The translations under genes and the position numbers were made by a program. This document shows, one piece after another, positions 60,501 to 64,000 of a DNA stretch of 64,000 nt (the stretch's first letter is position 1; every line of letters starts with the position of its first letter). Origin of the DNA: Cristatella mucedo (taxonomy: Eukaryota; Bryozoa; Phylactolaemata; Cristatellidae); NCBI GenBank assembly GCA_009760855.2, contig WPIO01000048.1, positions 1,895,001 to 1,959,000 on the forward strand. The letters are read 5' to 3'. The notes under the pieces were generated by a model. The model saw nothing but the letters and a program-made list of their open reading frames with translations. It was not told the origin of the DNA and made no database searches.

Positions 60501-63308
60501 ACCAGCTGTAAACGCCTGAGTGCACAGGCCGGTAGACCAGCAAGCAGTGAGTTATAGAAGTAAAGATGGGATGTCACGAATGCATTGACCAATTCAGCTG
60601 TGGTATCCCTATCTAAGTTAAGCCCGAATTTTAGCACTGTTGTGTAGCTGAAAGTAGGCAGACTTGACTGTGGAGCTGATGTAGTCGTCTAATGAAAGAT
60701 TACTTTTGGACATGACACCTAGATTTCGTGCAGATTCAACAGGAGATATACTGGCAGAGCCGATTTTGAGCGTTAGCATTCTAATTTATGAATCACACTT
60801 GTTTGCTCATAACTAGTCAGTTGGTTTTATCATCATTCAATTTAAGAAAGTTTGCTGCCCTCCATGTGGGGATGTCATCAATACATGCTTCAATGGAGTA
60901 GAGAGAATTCGACATGCTGGAGAGCTGGGAGGAATCAAAGCAAAGGTACAACTGAGTGTCATCTGCTAAGTGAAAGATTAGATTGTGCTTGGCAATCACA
61001 TCAGCAAGAGGGAGAGTATAAACCGTGAAAAGAACCGGACTTAGCACGAAGCCCTGAGGTACCCCATATATCAGAGGTACCACGGATGATCTTTGCCCAT
61101 TCACGTCAATACTCTGGAGTCTCCCACTGAGATAGGAGCTGAACCATTTAAATGCCATGCCAGTGATGCCCACGCGAGATGAGAGGGGCTCAAGAAGGAC
61201 TTGGTGATAAATAGTAGCAATAGCTTCCGAAAGATTGAGCAAAACAAGCAGAGATACTCTAACTATGTATGCATTCCTAAGTAGGTCGTTGTACACCCGA
61301 AGCAATGCTGGCTCTGCTGAGTGATTAGCTCTAAAGCCAGACTGGAACTTACAAGCAAGGTTTGAAGTTTCCTTATATGAGTTCAGCTGGTCTGCCCCGA
61401 CTTGTTCCAGTGTCTTTGATACGAACGGTAGAAGGGACACTGTGCGGTTGTTGCTTTAGTTCTATTGGTTTGGGCACTGCCTCGCTCGGATAACCCTCGC
61501 GCTATTTCTCCGAGGAAGGATTGGCTCCAGAAAAGCATGGTTCTGAAGGACAGTTTAGCCAGTGCTAATGCCAGAGTCTCTGCCAAGCTACCGGAATGTT
61601 CTTGAGCCAATATAGATCGTGAGCAGACGACTTAGTGAACAAGGAATGAAGGTACGGGTGACCAAGTGCAAGCCATTGTTGACTGTGCAGCAAAAAAGCA
61701 AGGCTGAATTTTGCTTGCCGATACCAGCACTGCACAGCTGGACCGTGGAGTAGAGTGCTGTGGACCAATGAATTCAAATTTCATCTTTAGGCATTAAGAG
61801 GAGGAACTTTGTTAGCCGGAAAATGGATGGAGCATGCATTGACGGGTATCTGCTAAAGACCGGGAAATTTGGCGGTTGAAGTGTTGTCGTTTAGGGTTGC
61901 TTCTTAACTCCTGGTGTTGGGCTGCTGCAAAGGATCCAAGTAATCATGAATCATGACTTCTATCTGGATATTGACCGAATATTGGCTTGCCATCTGCTCG
62001 TACTTTTCACAGGCTCAATTTCTGTTGGCAGTCTAGCAAGGATCCAAATCACACTGTTGTGGTGGTTAAAGAGGTGTTCCCCAACCTCGAGGACTAAAGC
62101 TTCGAGCCAATTAAGGCCATGCATCGGCCAAGCCAGATCCCGGAATTGAACCCAGTTAAACATATGAGGCACAAGTTCGACCATGCTCTAGGGGTCCGAG
62201 TTCTGCAGTAAATGAAACCCAATTAGTTCTTTGAAGTTTTAAAGGATTGCTGGGCTTTGATTCCTTCTGAAACATGCCGCAAGCTGATGGGGTCAATGCC
62301 GAAGCTATTGCCAGCATTTATAAAATGTAGTGGTGCCTTGATTGCTTCCAATAAATTCTAGGAGATTATATGGCTGTTAGCTTTTTAGCATCATACAAAC
62401 TGCTAACGAGTTAGATACGTCCTAAATCTTGTACGTTTTTGAGTGAAATAATAAACTGGTTGCATGTATGTAGAAACTTGTGGACAGCAGTGTATATAGC
62501 GATGCAAGCCACAATGGCTTCCCTGCCGCTATAAAAATAAAGCTGCTAAATCAGCCGATCTTAAATTCTCTGTAGTGAAAATGGCAGGTCAACAACAATG
62601 CCAGTCTAGCAAATGGGGTAGGCAGTGGGCCACGAGCTGGTAAACAGGCATCAGTACGAACAGCTGAAATGATAGATCCTGAACCTGAGTGTCTTTCCAT
62701 GACTGCTATAAGATTTCTTCAATCCTAGTTATGTTGGCGACAGACAGTTATCTGCTGCTCCTTTTTGGCTTATAGGGCTAGCGACGAGTATCTACTTGAT
62801 TCGAATAATGGCGGATAGAAATGGCAGTCATAAAAACAATAATAAAATGAGTAGACCAAAAGTAAGAATTGTACATTGGCTCAGAACCTTCATAAAACTA
62901 AGCATCACATGGGTATTTTTCATTCATGCTGCTAATGCAGTTGGCTGACGCACTAGCGACAACGTTAGAGAAACAGCACCTCCAGACTTGAGACAGTCTT
63001 TCTTACGTAGTGAGTACTCACGAATATTAATACGAATACTCACCCCCAGGTAAAGTTTCACTGCTGTTTTCTGCACGATTTGAAGCAAACGTTTTGTTTC
63101 GGGTTTCCATATAGGCTGTGTATTCCTCAACGGTGATTCTCCCTACAGTTGGGATTGACCAGATAGAAGAAAAACTGAACGAAAAAACTCGTACAAGGCG
63201 GTCGGAAGAAAGCAACATTGCATTGTAGAGAGTACCTTCAAAATAGTTTAGAGCGATCTTCGAGTCTTCCACTGTTAGTACCAGACCTTGTTCGTCAAGA
63301 TCCTCCAT
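27047..63308 (-). CDS. GTF3C3: GTF3C3 (TFIIIC102) gene, 19 coding exons (whole gene span)
   Basis: GTF3C3 is the TPR-repeat subunit of TFIIIC, which binds the A box of tRNA genes and recruits TFIIIB for RNA polymerase III. Exons run from ATG at 63308 to TGA at 27047. Exons 1-17 join in phase to exactly 680 codons, and exon 19 adds 135 residues; with exon 18 the protein is near 850 residues (human 886). Seen in order: an N-terminal YFEG motif, an acidic stretch, TPRs at about 90-240 (GEANLKFARGEYQEA, FGDMEKSLQ, EEWLRLAEM), a central linker, TPRs at about 355-465 (ADMGDLYLDIAEAFLENG, LHYAECTSALGDL) and C-terminal TPRs (YYNLGRAMHQL). TAG and TAA lie in frame just upstream of the ATG, and an 8-codon upstream ORF (63371-63348) precedes it. 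Confidence 0.93.
27480..28220. other. GTF3C3 intron 18
   Basis: A G10 run at 28031-28040; otherwise no recognised feature before the tail copy and SINE at 28.2-28.4 kb. Confidence 0.5.
28221..28289 (+). repeat. LINE tail copy
   Basis: TGTAAAGCGCCTAGAGAGAT..TTCTCTGAGGGTGCTTTATC plus TTA repeats, directly before a SINE. Confidence 0.85.
28291..28430 (+). mobile_element. tRNA-derived SINE, family B
   Basis: Head GAGCTGGTTTGGTCAAGCGG (A-box like) and GGGCTCGAGCC (B-box like), then a tail (GTGAAGCGCCTGAATTGAGA..GGCGCTGTATAAATG) related to the LINE tail. Confidence 0.82.
28490..28639 (-). CDS. GTF3C3: GTF3C3 coding exon 18 region, boundaries unresolved
   Basis: Two coding-like blocks lie in different frames: RMAEPQWHVPLVLA (28639-28600) and GYCLCMQKEYQW (28553-28518). 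Together they match human KNPENHALCVLNGHNAFVSG. A 44-nt stretch (28599-28556) separates them, flanked by the shared bases TAGC but with no GT-AG borders. Donor GTACCC after 28490 would give the phase 1 needed by exon 19, at the cost of about seven extra residues. See findings. Confidence 0.5.
28676..28815 (+). mobile_element. tRNA-derived SINE, family B, diverged
   Basis: GTTTGACCCAGTGGTTAAGG, then AGGTTCTCTTAGTGTGCTAT and an AT-rich end. Lies in GTF3C3 intron 17, next to exon 18. Confidence 0.7.
29131..29232 (-). CDS. GTF3C3: GTF3C3 coding exon 17
   Basis: Encodes DFDNCQVQNVLSVGVEFARN then DANHMKFIERQLQR, parallel to human KPQLWNIFNQVTMHSQDVRHH. Acceptor gtgcag, donor GTATGT, phase 0. Completes exactly 680 codons from the start. 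Confidence 0.87.
29349..29435 (-). CDS. GTF3C3: GTF3C3 coding exon 16
   Basis: Encodes EACFMCLVSQILMRNGRTVF then YLVRDMVKK, parallel to human YFGLSAAILDKNFRKAYNYI. Acceptor gtgcag, donor GTAAAA, phase 0. Confidence 0.87.
29541..29645 (-). CDS. GTF3C3: GTF3C3 coding exon 15
   Basis: Encodes ACRTLDAQKDYAKLMEFSLY then ALSSAKFASDEEKCK, equal in position to human DLSRFQEAELLVDSSLEYYSF. Acceptor tttgag is atypical; donor GTACTT, phase 0. Confidence 0.85.
29646..30335. other. Start of GTF3C3 intron 14, nothing recognised
   Basis: No repeat or coding similarity seen in this stretch before the LINE. Confidence 0.4.
30336..32870 (+). mobile_element. CR1/L2-like LINE, 5' truncated, with intact tail
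   Basis: Antisense to GTF3C3, in intron 14. Begins in the endonuclease end (CLSDHMQISFSL), then ENxFxSxx-type linker, reverse transcriptase (HPVSLLPFLPKTLERIAADL, LVLLDLSKSFDT, YGVPQGSALGPLLFAVYT, catalytic FYADDTQLY at about 31.85 kb) and C-terminus (VGDLAFSSYAPKAWNPLP). Ends in GTAAAGTGCCTAGAAAGAGA..CTCGGAGGGTGC plus TTA repeats (32791-32870). Frameshifted. A different subfamily from the one at 20 kb. Confidence 0.9.
32960..32999. repeat. 12-bp inverted repeat, 16-nt loop
   Basis: GGTTGCTGATAG (32960-32971) and CTATCAGCAACC (32988-32999). Confidence 0.85.
33100..33890 (+). mobile_element. Tc1/mariner transposase fossil
   Basis: Broken transposase: ESVMVWDCFSAKVWELCF (GGSVMVWGCFS motif) at 33510-33560 and MQWPSQSPNVNPTEHFWDDT (WPSQSPDLNPIEHLWD motif) near 33700-33760, then WNSMPEETSKL. 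Stops in between. The third catalytic acid region is recognisable; inverted ends were not found. Confidence 0.85.
33923..34004 (-). repeat. LINE tail copy
   Basis: TAA repeats then CAGCACCGTCAGAGAGCATA, reverse complement of the tail. Confidence 0.7.
34482..34543 (-). CDS. GTF3C3: GTF3C3 coding exon 14
   Basis: Short exon encoding PAQSGASPLSVDEMWDLYMQ. Weak similarity to the human TSVLTKDDWWNLL segment; the case rests on phase (1 in, 0 out), good splice sites (cttgtag, GTAGGT) and position. Confidence 0.7.
34735..34838 (-). repeat. LINE tail copy with long TAA array
   Basis: About 10 TAA units then TGGCACCCTAAGATAAATC and CACTTCACATGTGC. Confidence 0.65.
35750..36350 (+). mobile_element. 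LINE 3' fragment, strongly decayed
   Basis: TACTTTCAGCTCATTAACAC..GGGCCTGCTTAGACAAGAGT matches the LINE at 32152-32205. Continues degenerate to about 36300, where a short duplication (CTTCCGGCTTCTATTGCTA / CTTCCGGCATCTATTGCTA) occurs. Confidence 0.6.
36358..36540 (+). mobile_element. tRNA-derived SINE, family A
   Basis: Head GTGATGGCACACTAGGTAAG, B box GGTTCGATTCC, body CACTGCAAGCGGTGGTGATA, end in TTTATTTATTTATT. Possible target-site duplication TAATCAT on both sides. Confidence 0.88.
36727..36815 (-). repeat. LINE tail copy
   Basis: TAA repeats, AGTGCCCTCGGAGAACCTAA, CTAGGCACTTTACATTTGCT. Confidence 0.8.
36930..37010 (+). repeat. LINE tail copy (diverged)
   Basis: TTGCAAAGCACCTGGAGAGA..TTAGGGGGCCATAGAAATG..TTATTATTATT. 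Confidence 0.6.
37020..38860. other. GTF3C3 intron 13, part
   Basis: A - strand frame (37116-37421) faintly recalls a LINE endonuclease but is too decayed to call. Nothing else recognised. Confidence 0.35.
38871..38954 (-). CDS. GTF3C3: GTF3C3 coding exon 13
   Basis: Encodes LLITTRPKHYFKLLVEKYGS then EGYQRLTK, parallel to human ISSSKSGERHLYLIKVSRDK. Acceptor ttgtag, donor GTGAGT, phase 1 at both ends. Confidence 0.8.
39050..40040 (-). mobile_element. LINE fragment with internal deletion
   Basis: Close relative of the 20-22.9 kb element (GGAAGACAGCTCCTAATCTT; GGCTAGCTGTAGAAGCAGTC; LPFLSKVLEKIVTKQLVVHI). Compared with it, about 150 bp covering GISQGSVLGP and the FKSYLSDR motif are missing at about 39,475. 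Confidence 0.85.
40468..40674 (-). CDS. GTF3C3: GTF3C3 coding exon 12
   Basis: Encodes AVASKSKYAGQESRLLFHTC, LLLHSQQRYDEYIEAARYLL and on to GGQWHQLCFH. Matches human QQELKLLLHRSTLLFSQGKMYGY in spacing and hydrophobic pattern. Acceptor ctgtag; donor GTAATG chosen because it gives phase 1 for exon 13. Confidence 0.85.
40722..40746 (+). repeat. (CTG)n short array
   Basis: Seven CTG/CTG-like units in GTF3C3 intron 11, just upstream of exon 12. Confidence 0.85.
41240..41420 (+). repeat. Unclassified repeat X, copy 1
   Basis: Pattern TTTCTTTATTGCACGAGATA, then GGCGCCTGAGTGCACACCAA; related to the end of the copy at 45.36 kb. Confidence 0.45.
41588..41738 (+). mobile_element. tRNA-derived SINE, family A
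   Basis: GCCGTGATAGCCCAGGTTGT, B box GGTTCAAATCC, body GGGCGATCCTTTATTGCCAA, end CTGCTATACAAATAAATAA. Confidence 0.85.
41891..42083 (-). CDS. GTF3C3: GTF3C3 coding exon 11
   Basis: Encodes AGVWLHYAECTSALGDLATA through a TPR to LSHLLQRMGLPSEALEALRA. Matches human VVWLRHAECLKALGY..LDARISLSTLQQQLG. Acceptor ttgcag, donor GTAAGG, phase 1. Confidence 0.95.
42225..42251 (+). repeat. (AG)n tract
   Basis: GAGAGAGAGAGA-rich stretch in GTF3C3 intron 10. Confidence 0.8.
42313..42459 (-). CDS. GTF3C3: GTF3C3 coding exon 10
   Basis: Encodes SLLGPLMEESPADMGDLYLD, IAEAFLENGNYSAARPLLEK, LVSSTQYNM. PADMGDLYLDIAEAF is almost identical to the human PEDMGDLYLDVAEAF. Acceptor ttttag, donor GTATGT, phase 0 at both ends. 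Confidence 0.95.
43168..43720 (-). mobile_element. LINE 3' fragment
   Basis: GTGGGCGTTACACTGGAGTT and GGCTTTCGGTGAGCATGCGT match the 3' end of the LINE at 20.19 kb; the - frame reads LTHKARRGVAPSHLVQLLDQ. Confidence 0.85.
43760..43978 (-). repeat. Unclassified repeat X, inverted copy
   Basis: On the - strand, ATCTAGCCTGTCCTGGTG, TAGCACCTCGCAGC and TATGCTATGTACTTCC match 45359-45510 on the + strand, so the two copies face each other. Confidence 0.75.
45172..45254 (-). repeat. LINE tail copy
   Basis: AATAATAATA-rich end, GAGCCTTCGGAGAACTGAAT, CACTTTACATGTGCTG. Confidence 0.75.
45359..45570 (+). repeat. Unclassified repeat X, copy 3
   Basis: CATCTAGCCTGTCCTGGTGT, TAGCACCTCGCAGCAAGTGG, ATGCTACTTACTTCCTAAAA. 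The translations of both strands' copies share SSLSWC and LPxISAK, but no protein family was recognised. Confidence 0.7.
46575..46668 (-). CDS. GTF3C3: GTF3C3 coding exon 9
   Basis: Encodes ATCTVPPALPIDLRTKLLVS then FIYVKLPVLAQ, matching human CTIPDGVPIDITVKLMVCLV. Enters in phase 2 and leaves in phase 0, as exons 8 and 10 require. Pyrimidine-rich acceptor, donor GTACGT. Confidence 0.9.
47690..47760 (+). repeat. (AC)n microsatellite
   Basis: ACACACAC array with CGCACG interruptions, core 47711-47740. Confidence 0.95.
49780..50100 (+). mobile_element. Tc1/mariner transposase fragment
   Basis: VQWLSRLPNLNPIERLLSDV then DRQLR, a decayed form of the WPSRSPDLNPIEHLWD motif, at about 49842-49917. 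Further on, GCAAAAATCCTCGCACCCC (50338-50356) resembles a Tc1-type terminal repeat. Confidence 0.75.
50985..51376 (+). mobile_element. LINE 3' end, + orientation arm
   Basis: TCACCGACCTGCATCGGC, CAAGCAGCGCATCGACTTC, then C-terminal bases to GCTGACACAGTGCATGCTGC. Same family as 32360-32720. Confidence 0.85.
51395..51890 (-). mobile_element. LINE 3' end, - orientation arm
   Basis: GGCAGCATGCAGTGTCAGCA, CACAGGGACCCGCTAAATGC, up to AGCCAGTGCAGGTCGGCGAG. Reverse complement of the neighbouring + copy; the pair is tail to tail. Confidence 0.88.
51940..52020 (+). repeat. LINE tail copy (diverged)
   Basis: TTTTAAGGGCCTAGACGGAG, TTAGTTCTCTTAGGGTGCTA, then TTATTATTACT. Confidence 0.6.
52132..52273 (-). 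CDS. GTF3C3: GTF3C3 coding exon 8
   Basis: Encodes DVNLLAELYIASKMFHQVIT, LLSRHCAVVF, then a Ser/Gly/Glu-rich linker. DVNLLAELYIASK matches human DVNIAAELYISNK. Donor GTGAGT, phase 2. Confidence 0.92.
52372..52459 (-). CDS. GTF3C3: GTF3C3 coding exon 7
   Basis: Encodes TYHGINQTSLGIACLEKAID then RHPDAFTSEG, equivalent to the human SYYEANDVTSAINIIDEAF segment. Acceptor tttctag, donor GTATCA, phase 1. Confidence 0.88.
52767..52936 (-). CDS. GTF3C3: GTF3C3 coding exon 6
   Basis: Encodes VKYDRSNINIMWTSVKLDQQ, IGEPRRAAETLKKMF and on to SFQVSRELAK, aligned without gaps to human LKYEPTNVRYLWERSSLYEQ onwards. Acceptor ttacag, donor GTGAGC, ends in phase 0. Confidence 0.93.
54003..54100 (+). repeat. 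LINE tail copy
   Basis: TGCAAAGCACCTAGAAAGAG, TTCTCTGAGGGCACTTTATC, then TTA repeats. Confidence 0.85.
55437..55851. mobile_element. Inverted-repeat (foldback/MITE-like) element with telomere-like core
   Basis: Arms of about 100 bp face each other: 55437-55534 and 55750-55851. GTTTATGCATAGAGCCAGCT on the left matches the reverse complement of the right arm with few changes over GCATAGAGCC..CACAGTGCC..AGGCTGTT. The core (55575-55715) is almost free of G on the + strand and starts CCCTAAATCCTAAATCC. No protein-coding frame. No target-site duplication identified. Confidence 0.8.
56529..56643 (-). CDS. GTF3C3: GTF3C3 coding exon 5
   Basis: Encodes CGLLGVYLSPKCVEEWLRLA then EMAVEMNNLKQAAICYRN, a TPR helix pair equal to human AHLNPSDTEEWVRLAEMSLEQDN. 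Acceptor ttccag, donor GTAAGT, phase 1. Confidence 0.95.
56740..56816 (-). CDS. GTF3C3: GTF3C3 coding exon 4
   Basis: Encodes APNAHEPYQTLSVVYEEFGD then MEKSLQ, matching APLAYEPFSTLAMIYEDQGDMEKSLQ of human. Donor GTTTGG is weak, but phase 0 and residue alignment across the 96-bp intron fix the boundary. Confidence 0.93.
56938..57015 (-). repeat. LINE tail copy (diverged)
   Basis: AATAATGCCAATAATATAGA, ATAGCACCCTGAGAGAGAAC. Confidence 0.65.
57020..57655. other. GTF3C3 intron 3, part
   Basis: An (AG)n array of about 19 units (57493-57530); nothing else recognised. Confidence 0.6.
57658..58545 (-). mobile_element. LINE 3' end with in-frame internal duplication
   Basis: Tail with TAA repeats (57658-57755), then an open - frame of 183 codons (58461-57910): LQLVQNSAARLVCRERRSCH, LLADLHWLPVKQQIDFKVLS, ending FSSYAPKAWNSLPTCGRTSP. 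A 147-bp tandem duplication (58044-58190 and 58191-58337) repeats RSLHSMAPAYLSDILPHQAK without breaking the frame. Confidence 0.9.
58550..59186. other. GTF3C3 intron 3, part
   Basis: A + frame reads ANKVVAALAPLRSTFAQHLD near 58985-59045 but is not recognised. No repeat named. Confidence 0.35.
59187..59381 (-). CDS. GTF3C3: GTF3C3 coding exon 3, acidic stretch and first TPR
   Basis: Acidic start (DIADNESEMDFDGDSS), then RSRLPKDLQGLVGEANLKFA and RGEYQEAITMCNEVIRL, matching the conserved SKLPRALRGLMGEANIRFARGE region. The acidic region is much shorter than the long poly-Glu tract in human. Donor GTAAGA, phase 1. Confidence 0.95.
60005..60178 (-). mobile_element. tRNA-derived SINE, family A, antisense copy
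   Basis: On the + strand: AATAAAATAAGATATTAGCT, AGAGCCTTAACGGCTATCAC, CACCGCTTGCAATTGGCAAT, then a decayed tRNA-like head. Confidence 0.82.
60225..61450 (-). mobile_element. CR1/L2-like LINE fragment, 207-codon RT frame
   Basis: Lies in GTF3C3 intron 2, same orientation as the gene. RT frame 61440-60817: MSLLPFVSKTLEQVGADQLN, CKFQSGFRANHSAEPALLRV, IYGVPQGFVLSPVLFTVYTL. The catalytic motif reads LADDTQLY, so the aromatic residue before ADD is lost. Then LVQNSAARLVCRERRSCHIT and LTFRSLYSFSPAYLSDLL. No tail at the 3' end. Confidence 0.88.
61550..62480 (+). mobile_element. Tc1/mariner transposase fossil
   Basis: RVLWTNEFKFHL (VLWSDESKF motif) at 61755-61792; HRPSQIPELNPVKHMRHKFD (WPSQSPDLNPIEHLWDKLD motif) at 62116-62175; several stops. 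Abuts the LINE at 61450. GGACAGCAGTGTAT at 62482-62495 may be a decayed terminal repeat. Confidence 0.82.
62500..62565 (+). repeat. SINE family A 3' scrap
   Basis: TGGCTTCCCTGCCGCTATAA then AAAGCTGCTAAATCAGCC matches the SINE A body end. Confidence 0.55.
62570..63040. other. GTF3C3 intron 2, exon-proximal part
   Basis: No recognised feature. Confidence 0.5.
63044..63142 (-). CDS. GTF3C3: GTF3C3 coding exon 2
   Basis: Acceptor ctgtag, donor GTGAGT. Encodes GRITVEEYTAYMETRNKTFA, SNRAENSSETLPG; GRITVEEYxxYxETRNKT parallels human GKISFEEFERRREERKT. Ends in phase 1. Confidence 0.82.
63236..63308 (-). CDS. GTF3C3: GTF3C3 coding exon 1
   Basis: Encodes MEDLDEQGLVLTVEDSKIAL then NYFE. The LNYFEG junction with exon 2 corresponds to human DYLEGKISFEEF. 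Donor GTACTC, phase 1. A non-ATG extension to 63338 is open but not needed. Confidence 0.75.
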
Positions 63309-63319
63309 GGTCACTAGGT

Positions 63320-64000
63320 CGGCTAATGCCGGGAGCACGGCTGTTTACTACTGAATGTGAAGGTCATCCATTACAGCAACCTGCAAATATAATGGATTCG
63401 CCATACCCGTTATCAGCCTGACGAGAGCAGTTAAGCGAGGAAGGGCCAAGCCCCTGCACAAATACAGCGTCAGTCCAAGAATATATACCTAAGAGATTGG
63501 GCCAGCGGATTGATTCCTCTAGATATACAGATCCCAGAAGGCGAGCGACCTACATTTCTCAGATTAGAACCACCCAGTCAGCTTTCAAGCATTTTGATGG
63601 GAGGCGATCGACTCACCAGCTAATTAAGGAGTAATCGGTCGCTTACTGAAAACTATGCAGTGGTCAAGAATTGAAGAACTTAAGAACTCCTTATTAAAAG
63701 TAAGCGGAAAACTTCAATTTGGCCTTGGAAAGCAGCGATCCGCTGACCTTGCCAGTGACTCCACCTTACTGACTTCAATATTGTAGCTCTTTCCTACTGC
63801 AGGAAAATATTCATATGAGCAAAAAAAATTCAAAATGGTGCTATGTTATTTGAATTATCACACTTTATCCATGCTAATTCTAATTTTTTTTTATTTTCTC
63901 GTTGTTGTTTGAGATATACACGCATATTCTGTGGGCTTTCCTCGCTACTGCTTCGGCTAAATTACTTTCAGAGTTTAGTACTTTTTCATCTTTGCTGAGT
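63320..64000. other. Upstream of GTF3C3
   Basis: A pyrimidine-rich stretch and AG at about 63385 on the - strand (TATATTTGCAG) could be the acceptor of a 5' UTR intron. No CpG island, TATA box or other gene recognised. Confidence 0.4.

Noticed and set aside
63306-63338. Upstream extension MLPALADLVT of GTF3C3
   Set aside because: The codon at 63338-63336 is GTG, not ATG; the first in-frame ATG is at 63308 and stops lie upstream.

Overview
This is animal (metazoan) nuclear DNA, most likely from an invertebrate. It holds two split genes with GT-AG introns of about 70 bp to more than 5 kb, dense non-LTR retrotransposon (CR1/L2-like LINE) debris, tRNA-derived SINEs, Tc1/mariner fossils and microsatellites. 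I cannot name the species from sequence alone. Family assignments are from memory of the proteins; no search was run.

Two conserved nuclear genes face each other. On the + strand, 9655-26633, is a DEK orthologue: 11 coding exons, all junctions phase-consistent, 486 codons plus stop. On the - strand, 63308-27047, is an orthologue of GTF3C3 (TFIIIC102, a TPR subunit of the RNA polymerase III factor TFIIIC). Eighteen exons join in phase; one further exon near 28.5 kb is hard to resolve. The two stop codons are only about 410 bp apart, and GTF3C3 has two AATAAA signals inside that gap. DEK (chromatin architecture) and GTF3C3 (Pol III transcription) are not known to act together; they look like simple convergent neighbours.

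Layout. 1-9.5 kb: two CpG-rich blocks, a LINE 3' fragment, diverged tandem repeats, a frameshifted copy of a widespread invertebrate gene family with an ERFHQDI motif, and a LINE fragment split by a SINE with a clean target-site duplication. 9.5-26.6 kb: DEK, with intron 7 almost filled by an antisense, nearly full-length but broken LINE. 27-63.3 kb: GTF3C3, whose introns carry LINE, SINE and Tc1 fossils, a tail-to-tail LINE pair, an inverted-repeat element with a telomere-like core, and a LINE copy with an in-frame 49-codon duplication. 63.3-64 kb: upstream sequence of GTF3C3, nothing recognised.

The repeats have a shared logic. A LINE in the window ends in a conserved tail (about 50 bp followed by TTA repeats). 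Many solo copies of that tail, and one of the two tRNA-SINE families, carry the same end, which suggests SINE mobilisation by LINE machinery.
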